A stretch of 64,000 nt of DNA from JBFWVD01 sp050246915 (GTDB lineage Bacteria; Actinomycetota; Acidimicrobiia; Acidimicrobiales; Ilumatobacteraceae): assembly GCA_050246915.1 (NCBI GenBank), contig JBFWVD010000005.1, positions 62,001 to 126,000 on the forward strand. The letters are read 5' to 3'. The notes below the pieces were generated by a model. It searched no databases. It was not told where the DNA came from and worked only from the letters and a program-made list of their open reading frames with translations. Shown piece by piece: positions 43,287 through 51,273 of the stretch. Numbering within the stretch: position 1 is the first letter of the stretch; each line of letters starts with the position of its first letter. A program made the translations under genes and the position numbers.

Positions 43287-44405
43287 TCAGCGGATGTCGA
43301 TGCCCTGAGGGAGTTGCGATGGCTTCCAACCGAGCAGATCGATGGCGTTGCGGAAGGCGAACCGATCGGTCATGCCGCCGACGTAGGTGACCGCGGCGCG
43401 CGCTGCGTCAATTGAACTTGCCATCAGCTCGGCGGGTCGATGGCTGGCCGGCAGCAATTCGGGTTGCGCGAGGTATCGATCGGTGAGCGAACGCAACAGA
43501 CGAATGACTGCTTGGCCTTGTTCGACCGACGCCGGTCGCAAATAGATGTGCTCGTAGTTGAACGCTCGGAACGCGGCGAGGGCTTCGGCGCCCTCGCGGG
43601 TCATCGCCACCTTGCCGGTGGCCAGCGTGCCGATGACGAGATCGTTGATGAACGCTCGCAGCTGGGCGCTCCGCCGCCGGCCACAATGCTCGGCCACGGC
43701 ATCGGGTAGCGAGGCGGCATCCACCACGGCAGCGTCGACCGCGTCCTCGAAGTCATGGCACACATAGGCGATGCGATCGGCCCACGACACCACCTCGCCC
43801 TCGGGGGTCGTCGGCGCCGGGCGTGACCATGAGTGGTTGCGGATGCCATCGAGCGTCTCGGCGCACAGGTTCAACGGCGACAGGACCACATCAGCGCCCC
43901 ACGTGGCGTGGTCGTAGCCGCCTTCGATGTAGGGCGACAGCGCGTCCTCGCTGGCGTGCCCACCCGGGCCGTGACCGCAGTCGTGCCCGAGAGCGATGGC
44001 ATCGGTGAGCGCGACGTTGAGGCGCAGGGCGCGGGCCACCGCGGTTGCCACTTGAGCGACCTCGAGGGCGTGGGTCAGACGGGTGCGCTGATGATCTTCG
44101 GGGAACACGAACACCTGGGTCTTGCCGGCCAACCGGCGGAACGCCGTTGCGTGCAAGATGCGATCTCGGTCGCGTTCGAAGCAGGTGCGCCATGCATCGG
44201 GCGTCTCCTCGATGGCCCGATTTCCCGCTCCCTCGGACACGGTGGCCCCCGCGGCCAGCTCGTTGTGCTCCCGCTCTTCGCGGGCCTCTCGGTGCGATCC
44301 GTCGCCACGGGTGATTGCGGCATGGGAGTCGGCGTGGGCGAGGCGGATCTCGCCACTGTCGTGGCCAGCCATGGTCCCGGCCCATCGCAGCGTTCGTTCG
44401 GACAT
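43287..44405 (-). CDS. dgt: Deoxyguanosinetriphosphate triphosphohydrolase-like protein (dNTPase)
   Basis: 372 aa HD-domain enzyme that splits dNTPs to deoxynucleoside and triphosphate. Key parts are ILHATAFRRLAGKTQVF, RTRLTHALEVAQVATAVARA (first H), IALGHDCGHGPGGHASEDAL (the H-D pair) and WADRIAYVCHDFEDAVDA (last D). This is the Dgt type 2 family common in actinobacteria. It is oriented against rpmA and divergent from the Tad operon. dNTPases also serve as anti-phage enzymes, but a housekeeping role is the default. Confidence 0.9.
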   Translation of the reverse strand: MSERTLRWAGTMAGHDSGEIRLAHADSHAAITRGDGSHREAREEREHNELAAGATVSEGAGNRAIEETPDAWRTCFERDRDRILHATAFRRLAGKTQVFVFPEDHQRTRLTHALEVAQVATAVARALRLNVALTDAIALGHDCGHGPGGHASEDALSPYIEGGYDHATWGADVVLSPLNLCAETLDGIRNHSWSRPAPTTPEGEVVSWADRIAYVCHDFEDAVDAAVVDAASLPDAVAEHCGRRRSAQLRAFINDLVIGTLATGKVAMTREGAEALAAFRAFNYEHIYLRPASVEQGQAVIRLLRSLTDRYLAQPELLPASHRPAELMASSIDAARAAVTYVGGMTDRFAFRNAIDLLGWKPSQLPQGIDIR

Positions 44406-44619
44406 CGACTCGAACCTACCGGGTGGCTGTGATGGGTCGCGGTGCTGCTCACCGAGGCCGCCGGGCCCAGGAGCGGGCGAGTGTCGGCGCGGACGGCCGC
44501 CTACTCGTCTCAGGGAACTGTCAAGTTTCTCCGCGTCTGGTCAGTTGTTCCTTTGGTCCTCCTCCGTCGATGCCGATGTCCACTCGGACGACACCAGCGA
44601 TCGTGGACGGGACGGGCAC

Positions 44620-46137
44620 ATGAACATCAGGGGGTGGACGACAAGGTGGCAGCAGCGCCGGCGGGATCACCGCGAGCGTGGCGCAGTCCTGATCGAGTTC
44701 GCTCTGGTCGGGCCGCTGTTCCTCATCCCGTTCGTGTTCGGGGTGCTCGAGTACGGCTTCATCTTCCAGAAGTACCACGCCGCTGAGGCGGCAACGCAGG
44801 CCGGAGCCCGTGTGGCCGCGACCGCGTGCACCCCGAACTCCAACATCGGGACCGATGACGAGTGCGATGCCTACGGCAACCGCAACAAGGACCTCGCCAA
44901 CGACGGCATCCGTCGTGACGACGAGATCATCCTCGAAGCGGTGAAGGGCGGCCTGGGCAGCAAGTACTGGACCCAGGTCGACTACGTCGTCATCTTCCGC
45001 TCGCAGAGCGGCACCATGAGCGATGCCTGCGAACTGGGGGTGGCTGAGAACGGCAACTGCAACGTCTTCACCCGCAACGGATCGGGATGGTCGGGCAGCT
45101 CCAACAACTGGCCGCCGGCATCGCGAGCACGCGGCGAGTTGGCCCAGGATTTCATCGGGGTCTACATCCACTTGTCGCACAACTACGTGACCCGGTTCTT
45201 CGGAACCAGTCGCACCATCGTTGACCGGACGATCTACGTGGCCGAGTTGGTGCCGGGCGCACCCAACGCCGGCGCCACCAGCCTGTACCCCGACTCGTCG
45301 TCGTCGAGCTCCTCGTCGTCTCGGGCGTCGTCGTCGGCGTCGTCGAGCAGCTCCAGCTCGGTGAGCTACTACAACTCGTCATCGAGCGCGTCGTCCTCCT
45401 ATGAGGAGTTCGCCTCCTCATCGGGCTCGTCGAGCGGCTCGTCGTACGCGTCCAGCTACTCGTCCTCGTCATCGAGCTATTACCCGGTGTCGTCGAGCGC
45501 ATCGTCGAGAGCCTCCTCATCGGGCTCGTCGTCGGCGTCGTCCTCGTCGTCGAGCTACTACCCGGTGTCGTCGAGCTCGTCGTCTCGCTCGTCGTCGTCG
45601 GCGTCGTCGAGCGCATCGAGCTACTTCCCGATCTCGAGCAGCTCGTCGTCGTCGAGGCGTTCGTCGTCCTCGTCATCGTCGTCGAGCGCATCGAGCTACT
45701 TCCCGATCTCGAGCAGCTCGTCGTCTTCTCGTGCGTCGTCGAGGTCGTCGTCGAGAGCGTCGTCGACGTCATCGAGAGCGTCGTCGTCGGCCTCGTCGTC
45801 GTCGAGCTACTTCCCGATCTCGAGCAGTTCGTCGTCATCTCGTTCGTCGTCGTCGGCGTCGTCGAGCGGCTCGGCCTCGTCGAGTGCGTCGAGCTACTTC
45901 CCGGTGTCGAGCAGTTCGTCGTCGTCGAGGCGTTCGTCGTCCTCGTCGTCGGCCTCGTCGTACTACGCCTCGTCGTACTACGCCTCGTCGTACAACGCGT
46001 CATCGAGCAGCTCTCGATACGGCTCGATCTCGGGCTCGGTGTCATCGTCGTCCTACGGATCGTCGCGGTCGAGTTCCTCGTCGAGTTCGTCGAGTCGTGC
46101 CGCTGTTGGTTCCACCACCACACGGGCGCCGTTCTGA
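44620..46137 (+). CDS. TadE-like pseudopilin with a 270-residue serine-rich tail
   Basis: 505 aa. Residues 20-45 (RERGAVLIEFALVGPLFLIPF) are a TadE-type N-terminal signal/helix with the conserved glutamate. FQKYHAAEAATQAGARVAAT and a globular part to about 220 follow. Residues about 225-495 are almost only Ser, interrupted by Tyr/Phe-Pro turns: six copies of SSY(Y/F)P(V/I)SSS, with Arg and Ala spacers. TadE-type proteins build Flp pili or surface anchors, and such a tail is not part of the family. It may be an extended, glycosylated surface stalk. ATG 44620 is used because it gives the pilin-like N-terminus. It is first of three coupled genes; the next start overlaps its stop. Confidence 0.85.
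   Translation: MNIRGWTTRWQQRRRDHRERGAVLIEFALVGPLFLIPFVFGVLEYGFIFQKYHAAEAATQAGARVAATACTPNSNIGTDDECDAYGNRNKDLANDGIRRDDEIILEAVKGGLGSKYWTQVDYVVIFRSQSGTMSDACELGVAENGNCNVFTRNGSGWSGSSNNWPPASRARGELAQDFIGVYIHLSHNYVTRFFGTSRTIVDRTIYVAELVPGAPNAGATSLYPDSSSSSSSSSRASSSASSSSSSSVSYYNSSSSASSSYEEFASSSGSSSGSSYASSYSSSSSSYYPVSSSASSRASSSGSSSASSSSSSYYPVSSSSSSRSSSSASSSASSYFPISSSSSSSRRSSSSSSSSSASSYFPISSSSSSSRASSRSSSRASSTSSRASSSASSSSSYFPISSSSSSSRSSSSASSSGSASSSASSYFPVSSSSSSSRRSSSSSSASSYYASSYYASSYNASSSSSRYGSISGSVSSSSYGSSRSSSSSSSSSRAAVGSTTTRAPF
45293..46105. repeat. Serine-codon repeat tract (TCG/AGC-rich) within the pseudopilin gene
   Basis: About 810 bp dominated by TCG, TCC and AGC codons with recurring blocks such as GAGCTACTTCCCGATCTCGA (45621, 45691, 45811). 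The repeat nature suggests length change by slippage or recombination. Open frames in other phases here are artefacts of the repeat. Confidence 0.8.
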
Positions 46138-46772
46138 TGCGTACGCGACTGAACCGACTCATCCATCACCGTCGCAACGCGGCGGGCGACGACAGCGGTG
46201 CGATCCTCGTCGAGGCCGTGCTCGTGATGCCAGTGCTGCTGCTCATCATGATGGGGTTCATGGAGTACTCGAACCTGTTCAAGGACTCCATGAGCGTGAA
46301 GAACTCTGCGCAGATCGGCGGTCGTGAGGCCAGCGCATCAGGCGCTCAGTACGACGCCGACTACAACGTGCTTCTCCAAACCCGCAAGTCGCTGTCGACC
46401 ATCTCCGACGGCGTCGATCGCGTGGTGATCTTCAAAGCGACGAACCTCAACTCGACCGTCCCGGCGGCATGTAAGACCGTTGCGCTGAGTGGTGGAGTTG
46501 GCGGATCGGCTGCCGATAAGTGCAACGTGTACAGCGGCGGCTACATCGCGGGTCTCGACGAGGCCGACCGGGCTGACTTCGGGTATGCGGGCGTGGACCC
46601 GAAGAACGATCAGTACTACCCGGCGCTGCAACGCCAGCAGAGTCGCAGCGGCGTGGTGGAGTACATCGGGGTGTACGTGAAGGCGAGCTACGCCCCGATC
46701 ACCCGCGCCGTGCCGACACCGACCGTGCTCGAGAGCACGACCATCTTGCGTATCGAGTCGAGGACCGCCTGA
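46137..46772 (+). CDS. TadE-family pilus assembly protein
   Basis: 211 aa. The N-terminal segment GAILVEAVLVMPVLLLIMMGFMEYSNLF (about 20-45) is the TadE hydrophobic helix with its glutamate. KNSAQIGGREASASGAQYDA follows where pilin-like proteins have 'AARDGAR' type sequences. The rest is an extracytoplasmic domain with RVVIFKATN, GYAGVDPKNDQYYPALQ and VEYIGVYVKASYAPIT, similar in plan to the first gene's globular part. Its start and stop both overlap neighbours in TGATG, so all three are translated together. Confidence 0.85.
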   Translation: MRTRLNRLIHHRRNAAGDDSGAILVEAVLVMPVLLLIMMGFMEYSNLFKDSMSVKNSAQIGGREASASGAQYDADYNVLLQTRKSLSTISDGVDRVVIFKATNLNSTVPAACKTVALSGGVGGSAADKCNVYSGGYIAGLDEADRADFGYAGVDPKNDQYYPALQRQQSRSGVVEYIGVYVKASYAPITRAVPTPTVLESTTILRIESRTA

Positions 46773-48694
46773 TGTACCGCGCGCTGCTCAACCGGATGAT
46801 CCACAGCCAGCCTGCTCCCCGGCACGCGACTCGCACGAGCGCAGCGGCTCAGGACGAGGCGACCTCCAGCGCGGCGACCAACGACGACACGGGCTACGTG
46901 CTGGTGTTCCTCACCTTGTCGCTGGTCGTGCTCATGATCTTCGCCGCGTTCACCGTGGATGTCGGGCGCTTCTATGCCCGTGCCAACCAGGTGCAGCGCG
47001 CCGCTGACTCGGCCGCTCTGGCCGGCGTCGTGTATCTGCCCAACCTCGATCGGGCTCGCACGGCCGCCTTCGAAGCAGCGCGGTCGAACGGGTTCGAGAA
47101 CAACCCCCTCGATCCCAACGCTCCGGTGGTCTCTGTGGAGCGAGGCGATACGCCCCGTCGCTTGCGAGTGTCCATCTCCGATCCGAAGGTGTCGACGGTG
47201 TTCGGCAAGGTCGTGATGGACTCGATCAGCATCGGCCGTTCGTCCACTGCCGAGTACGTGAGCAACATCCCGCTCGGCAGCCCGTACAACGCGCTGGGCA
47301 CGGGAAACCTCGACACCCTCAACGGTGGGGTCAAGTACGTCGACAACACCGTGGCTGCCGGCAAGCAGAACTTCTGGCTGGCGGTGAGCGGCTACTGCAC
47401 CGCCAAGGAAGACGGCGATCTCAAGCTGTCGCGCTACGACGGCACGCATCCCAACATCGGCACCGGCACCAACGACGTCTACACCTGTGGCACTGCGGCG
47501 ACTGGCACCAACGTCACCGAGAACACCGACTACACCACGAGCACCGGTGATCGCGACAGCGGCGTGCCCGATGGTTACGAGTACATCATCGATGTGCCGT
47601 GCACCGGACGCACCGATCCATCGATCCCGTGCGATCCGACCGCGGCGGCCCCTGGTGGCGGCGTGCAGATCGAGGTCTACAACGGAGCGTACGACCAAGG
47701 GGCCGACTACACCGGCGGCATCGACCGATTGGCGCTGGCCATCGAAGGAACCCCGTCGGAGACCGCACCCACACCGGCGCCGGGAACCTTCCCCTACAAG
47801 GTTCAGAGCACTCGTGTGACCACGATGTACAAGCTCTTCAAGCCGAACCTCACCGATCCCAATCGATGGGACCCGGTGGTCACCGGTGGCGAGGTCACCA
47901 TGGGCACGTGCACCACCGACACAGCCACTGCTGGTGTCGTCCCGGCTCCGGCGCTGTGCACCGCATCGGATACCGGTTGGAGCGCGATCTTCCCGACGAT
48001 CACCACGGCAGGGCGCTGGAAGGTGCAGGTGTACACCACCCGCGCTGAGGCCAACTCGTTCGGCCACAACGCCTTCGGCCTCCGGGCCCGGGTGGGGGCG
48101 TCGTTCGGCACGGCCATCTGTGACGCCCGCGTCGATGCCGACACCTGTCCCGGCGTGTCGGGCAACTCGTCGATGTCCATCAAGGCCGATTCGAGCGCTT
48201 TGGTCTCCGAGATGTTCTTGTCCCGTATGGCTCCGGCCAAGGAGTTCCGCGGCAAGCAGGTCACCATGAAGATGTGGGACCTCGGTGACTACATGGAGTC
48301 GGTCGAGATCCTCGACCCCTCGGGCAACGAGGTGCCGTTCCACTACGAGCTCATCTCGCCAGGTCTGCTGTGCTGCAGCTCCGATGGGGCGTCCAGCGGC
48401 GGGGCCAGTGGCAATACGAACCTGCTCGATGTAAGCGGCACTTCACCGCCCACGCCGTGGGCGTGGAGCTCGGGTCGCAACCGCAACGCCAAGTACAGCG
48501 ACCGCCATGTCATGCTCACGATCTCGGTGCCGAGCGACTACGGCCTGGAAGCCGATGGTGTCACCGAGACGCCCGGGTTCTCCGGTTGGTGGAAGATCCG
48601 ATACACCGCCGACGCCGGAATCGGACAGGTTCAGGACCGCACGACGTGGACCGTGAAGCTGGTCGGCGACCCGGTTCACCTCATCCGAGAGTGA
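46772..48694 (+). CDS. TadG-like (Flp pilus-assembly, Tad-domain) extracytoplasmic protein
   Basis: 640 aa. DDTGYVLVFLTLSLVVLMIFAAFTVDVGRFYARANQVQRAADSAALAG (about 30-80) is the classic Tad/TadG N-terminal helix with the 'D.G......Q.AADAAALAG' motif. After it comes a large outside domain with LRVSISDPKVSTVFGKVV and an ending like a beta-jelly-roll (VEILDPSGNEVPFHYELISP). No VWA MIDAS motif is evident. It presumably anchors or forms a surface structure with the two TadE-like proteins. No Tad ATPase, prepilin peptidase or secretin is in the window. Confidence 0.85.
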   Translation: MYRALLNRMIHSQPAPRHATRTSAAAQDEATSSAATNDDTGYVLVFLTLSLVVLMIFAAFTVDVGRFYARANQVQRAADSAALAGVVYLPNLDRARTAAFEAARSNGFENNPLDPNAPVVSVERGDTPRRLRVSISDPKVSTVFGKVVMDSISIGRSSTAEYVSNIPLGSPYNALGTGNLDTLNGGVKYVDNTVAAGKQNFWLAVSGYCTAKEDGDLKLSRYDGTHPNIGTGTNDVYTCGTAATGTNVTENTDYTTSTGDRDSGVPDGYEYIIDVPCTGRTDPSIPCDPTAAAPGGGVQIEVYNGAYDQGADYTGGIDRLALAIEGTPSETAPTPAPGTFPYKVQSTRVTTMYKLFKPNLTDPNRWDPVVTGGEVTMGTCTTDTATAGVVPAPALCTASDTGWSAIFPTITTAGRWKVQVYTTRAEANSFGHNAFGLRARVGASFGTAICDARVDADTCPGVSGNSSMSIKADSSALVSEMFLSRMAPAKEFRGKQVTMKMWDLGDYMESVEILDPSGNEVPFHYELISPGLLCCSSDGASSGGASGNTNLLDVSGTSPPTPWAWSSGRNRNAKYSDRHVMLTISVPSDYGLEADGVTETPGFSGWWKIRYTADAGIGQVQDRTTWTVKLVGDPVHLIRE

Positions 48695-48801
48695 TGTCGC
48701 CGGTCCCGGCGTCTGTCTGATCACATGCGCGATCACGGTTGGGGCCAGCCGCCGGCTCAGATCGAGTCCGTTTCGGCCGATTGACCATCAGGAGGCTGTC
48801 C

Positions 48802-51273
48802 ATGATGAGTCCGGCCGAGGATCGCCAAGATCTCGAGGAAACGAACGACGGCGCGGTGGCGACCGCTGACCTCGTCGTCCTCGATGTGGCACTCACCGAC
48901 GCCGAACGATTGGGTCTCGATCTGAGCGGCTCGCCGGTCGAGTCGTCAACCATCGTTGCGGAACAGCCCGAGGTCGATGCCGACGGGGCTCCGCAGCCGC
49001 GCCGCTCGCAGCGCATCGCGTCGTGGGTCGCGGCGCACGCCGTGGGTCTGACGTCGTTCGTGATCGTGGCCGGCTCGGTGTTCATGGTGCTGTGGACCTT
49101 GCACCCCGAGCTGATCCTCAGCCCGTCCACACCAACCGGTGGTGACAACGGGGCACATGTGCCGACAGCGGCGTATCTGCGTGACTATCTGCTCCCACAA
49201 GGCCGACTGTTCGGCTGGATGCCGGACAACTACGGCGGGTTCCCGATCCTGCAGTTCTACTTCCCGTTGCCGCCGTTGCTGGTGGTGCTGCTCGACGTGG
49301 TCGTTCCCTATGGCGTCGCGTTCAAGATCGTGACCGCGCTCGGTGTCGTCACCATGCCGGTCTCCGCATGGTTCTTGGGTCGATCGGCCAAGCTCCCGTT
49401 CCCTGCGCCACCGTTGCTGGCGCTCGCCACCATCCCGTTCATGTTCGACCGCGGGTACGTGATCTACGGCGGCAACCTCGGCAGCACGTTGGTCGGGGAG
49501 TACCACTATTCGATCGCGCTGTCCCTCATGCTCGTGTACCTCGGCGTGCTGGTGCGGGTGTGCACCGAACGCAAGGGACGCGCCCTGCTCGGCGTGCTGG
49601 CCGCGGCCTTGGTGTTGACCCATCTCATCGTTGCCGTCTTCGCGGTCATCGCCACGGTGGTGGTCCTGGCCGTGTATCGACCAGGCGCACGACGTCTGGT
49701 CGGTCATGTGCTGCCGGCGATCTTGCTGGGCGGGCTCATCACGTCTTTCTGGTCGCTGCCGTTCCTCGACGCTCATCACTACACCGCTGATGGTGGGTTC
49801 GAGAAGATCACCGATTACGTCAACATGCTCTTCCCCACCCGGAATTTCTGGGCCGCCGGTCTGGCGATGCTGGGCCTCGCAGCTGGGGTGCAACGTCGCC
49901 AGCGGCCGGTCATCGCACTCGGGCTCTTCGCACTGTCGATCGCTGCGTTGTTCCGCTTCATCCCCCGCACGCGGTTGTGGAACGGGCGCATCGTTCCGTG
50001 CTTCTACCTGTGCACTTTCCTGCTCGCAGCCTTCGGCGCCATCGAGGTGGTGAACTGGGTGGTCCGCACCGCTCGCTCCTGGCGTCAACGTGACGTGACA
50101 ACTCCGTTGCGCCTGCGCCATCAGGTCGGTGGTGCCATGTTGTGCGCTGCGGTGGTGTTCGTCCACCAAGGCCTTCCCATCGGCATCGTTCCGTTGTCCT
50201 CACTCGACGTCGCGCACGCGGAGCGGAACTTCCTCGGCGTCGGGGCCAAGGACGCCGGGCTGCGGAACTGGTCGCAGTGGAACTACGAGGGATACGAGAA
50301 GAAGAACGCCTGGCCCGAATATGCGGGCCTCAACGACACGATGGCCGAGGTCGGCAAGCAGTACGGCTGCGGACGTGCGCTGTACGAGTACGAGGCCGAC
50401 CAGACCCGTTTCGGCTCGCCGATGGCCCTCGACATCTTGTCCTACTGGAACGGTGGGTGTGTCGGCTCGTTGGAGGGTCTGTTCATCGAGGCGTCGCCCA
50501 CATCACCGTTCCACTTCCTCCTTGCCTCGGAGGCGAGCAAGGCCCCATCGACTCCCGTCTTCGGCATCCCGTACCGCTCGTACGATCTCAACTACGCCGT
50601 GCCCCACATGCGCCTGCTGGGCGTGAAGTACTACATGACGTTCTCACCGGAGTTGATCGAGCAGGCCAATGCCCGCCCCGATCTGGTGGAGGTGGCCTCG
50701 TTCCAGCGTTGGCACATCTACATGGTCCGCGATGCCAAGCTCGTCGAGGGGCTCAACATCATCCCCATCGTCGACGACAGCCTGTACAAGGCGAACTACG
50801 AGAACTGGAACAAGGGTGCGCTGCGGGTGTGGGACACGATCAGCGATCAGCAGTTCTACATCTCCGACCGCGGGCCGAAGGAGTGGCCGCGCATCGGCGC
50901 CGACGGAACCTTGCCGACGCAGTACATCGAGCCGACGAAGGTCACCAACGTGCAGACCAATCGCGTCGGCAATCACATCACCTTCGACGTCGATCAGATC
51001 GGCAAGCCGGTCGTGGTTCGCGTCAGCTACTTCCCGAACTGGACCGCGAGTGGTGCTGACGGTCCGTACCGGCTGACGCCGAACCTGATGGTGGTGATCC
51101 CGCGTGCCACGCACGTCGAGCTGACCTACGACCGCAGCACCGCGGAGATCGCCGGCATGGGCGTGTCAGGCTTCGCCGTCGCCGCACTCGGCGCCTTGGC
51201 GGTGCACGACCGGCGCCGGCGGCGCCGCATCGATGGCGTTCCAGTGATCATCGACGAGCCCGTCACGCAGTGA
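48802..51273 (+). CDS. Large polytopic membrane protein (GT-C/PTPS-related type), paralogue A
   Basis: 823 aa. A cytosolic 65-residue start precedes about ten membrane helices up to residue 460. TPTGGDNGAHVPTAAYLRDY at about 110-130 holds an aspartate in the first outside loop, as in GT-C glycosyltransferases. PDNYGGFPILQFYFPLPPLL and FMFDRGYVIYGGNLGSTLVG follow. An outside domain (about 460-770) precedes a last helix and basic tail. The layout matches 6-pyruvoyl-tetrahydropterin-synthase-related membrane proteins of actinobacteria, a poorly characterised glycan or glycolipid-linked group. ATG 48802 follows GGAGG by 6 nt. A paralogue lies tail to tail. Confidence 0.75.
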   Translation: MMSPAEDRQDLEETNDGAVATADLVVLDVALTDAERLGLDLSGSPVESSTIVAEQPEVDADGAPQPRRSQRIASWVAAHAVGLTSFVIVAGSVFMVLWTLHPELILSPSTPTGGDNGAHVPTAAYLRDYLLPQGRLFGWMPDNYGGFPILQFYFPLPPLLVVLLDVVVPYGVAFKIVTALGVVTMPVSAWFLGRSAKLPFPAPPLLALATIPFMFDRGYVIYGGNLGSTLVGEYHYSIALSLMLVYLGVLVRVCTERKGRALLGVLAAALVLTHLIVAVFAVIATVVVLAVYRPGARRLVGHVLPAILLGGLITSFWSLPFLDAHHYTADGGFEKITDYVNMLFPTRNFWAAGLAMLGLAAGVQRRQRPVIALGLFALSIAALFRFIPRTRLWNGRIVPCFYLCTFLLAAFGAIEVVNWVVRTARSWRQRDVTTPLRLRHQVGGAMLCAAVVFVHQGLPIGIVPLSSLDVAHAERNFLGVGAKDAGLRNWSQWNYEGYEKKNAWPEYAGLNDTMAEVGKQYGCGRALYEYEADQTRFGSPMALDILSYWNGGCVGSLEGLFIEASPTSPFHFLLASEASKAPSTPVFGIPYRSYDLNYAVPHMRLLGVKYYMTFSPELIEQANARPDLVEVASFQRWHIYMVRDAKLVEGLNIIPIVDDSLYKANYENWNKGALRVWDTISDQQFYISDRGPKEWPRIGADGTLPTQYIEPTKVTNVQTNRVGNHITFDVDQIGKPVVVRVSYFPNWTASGADGPYRLTPNLMVVIPRATHVELTYDRSTAEIAGMGVSGFAVAALGALAVHDRRRRRRIDGVPVIIDEPVTQ

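Noticed and set aside
44122..44619. Longer N-terminus for the serine-tailed pseudopilin
   Set aside because: It runs antisense through dgt and has no pilin-like character; the TadE helix follows ATG 44620.
45152..46162. Long Thr/Arg-rich open frames antisense or shifted in the serine tract
   Set aside because: They arise from the TCG/AGC repeat read in other frames.
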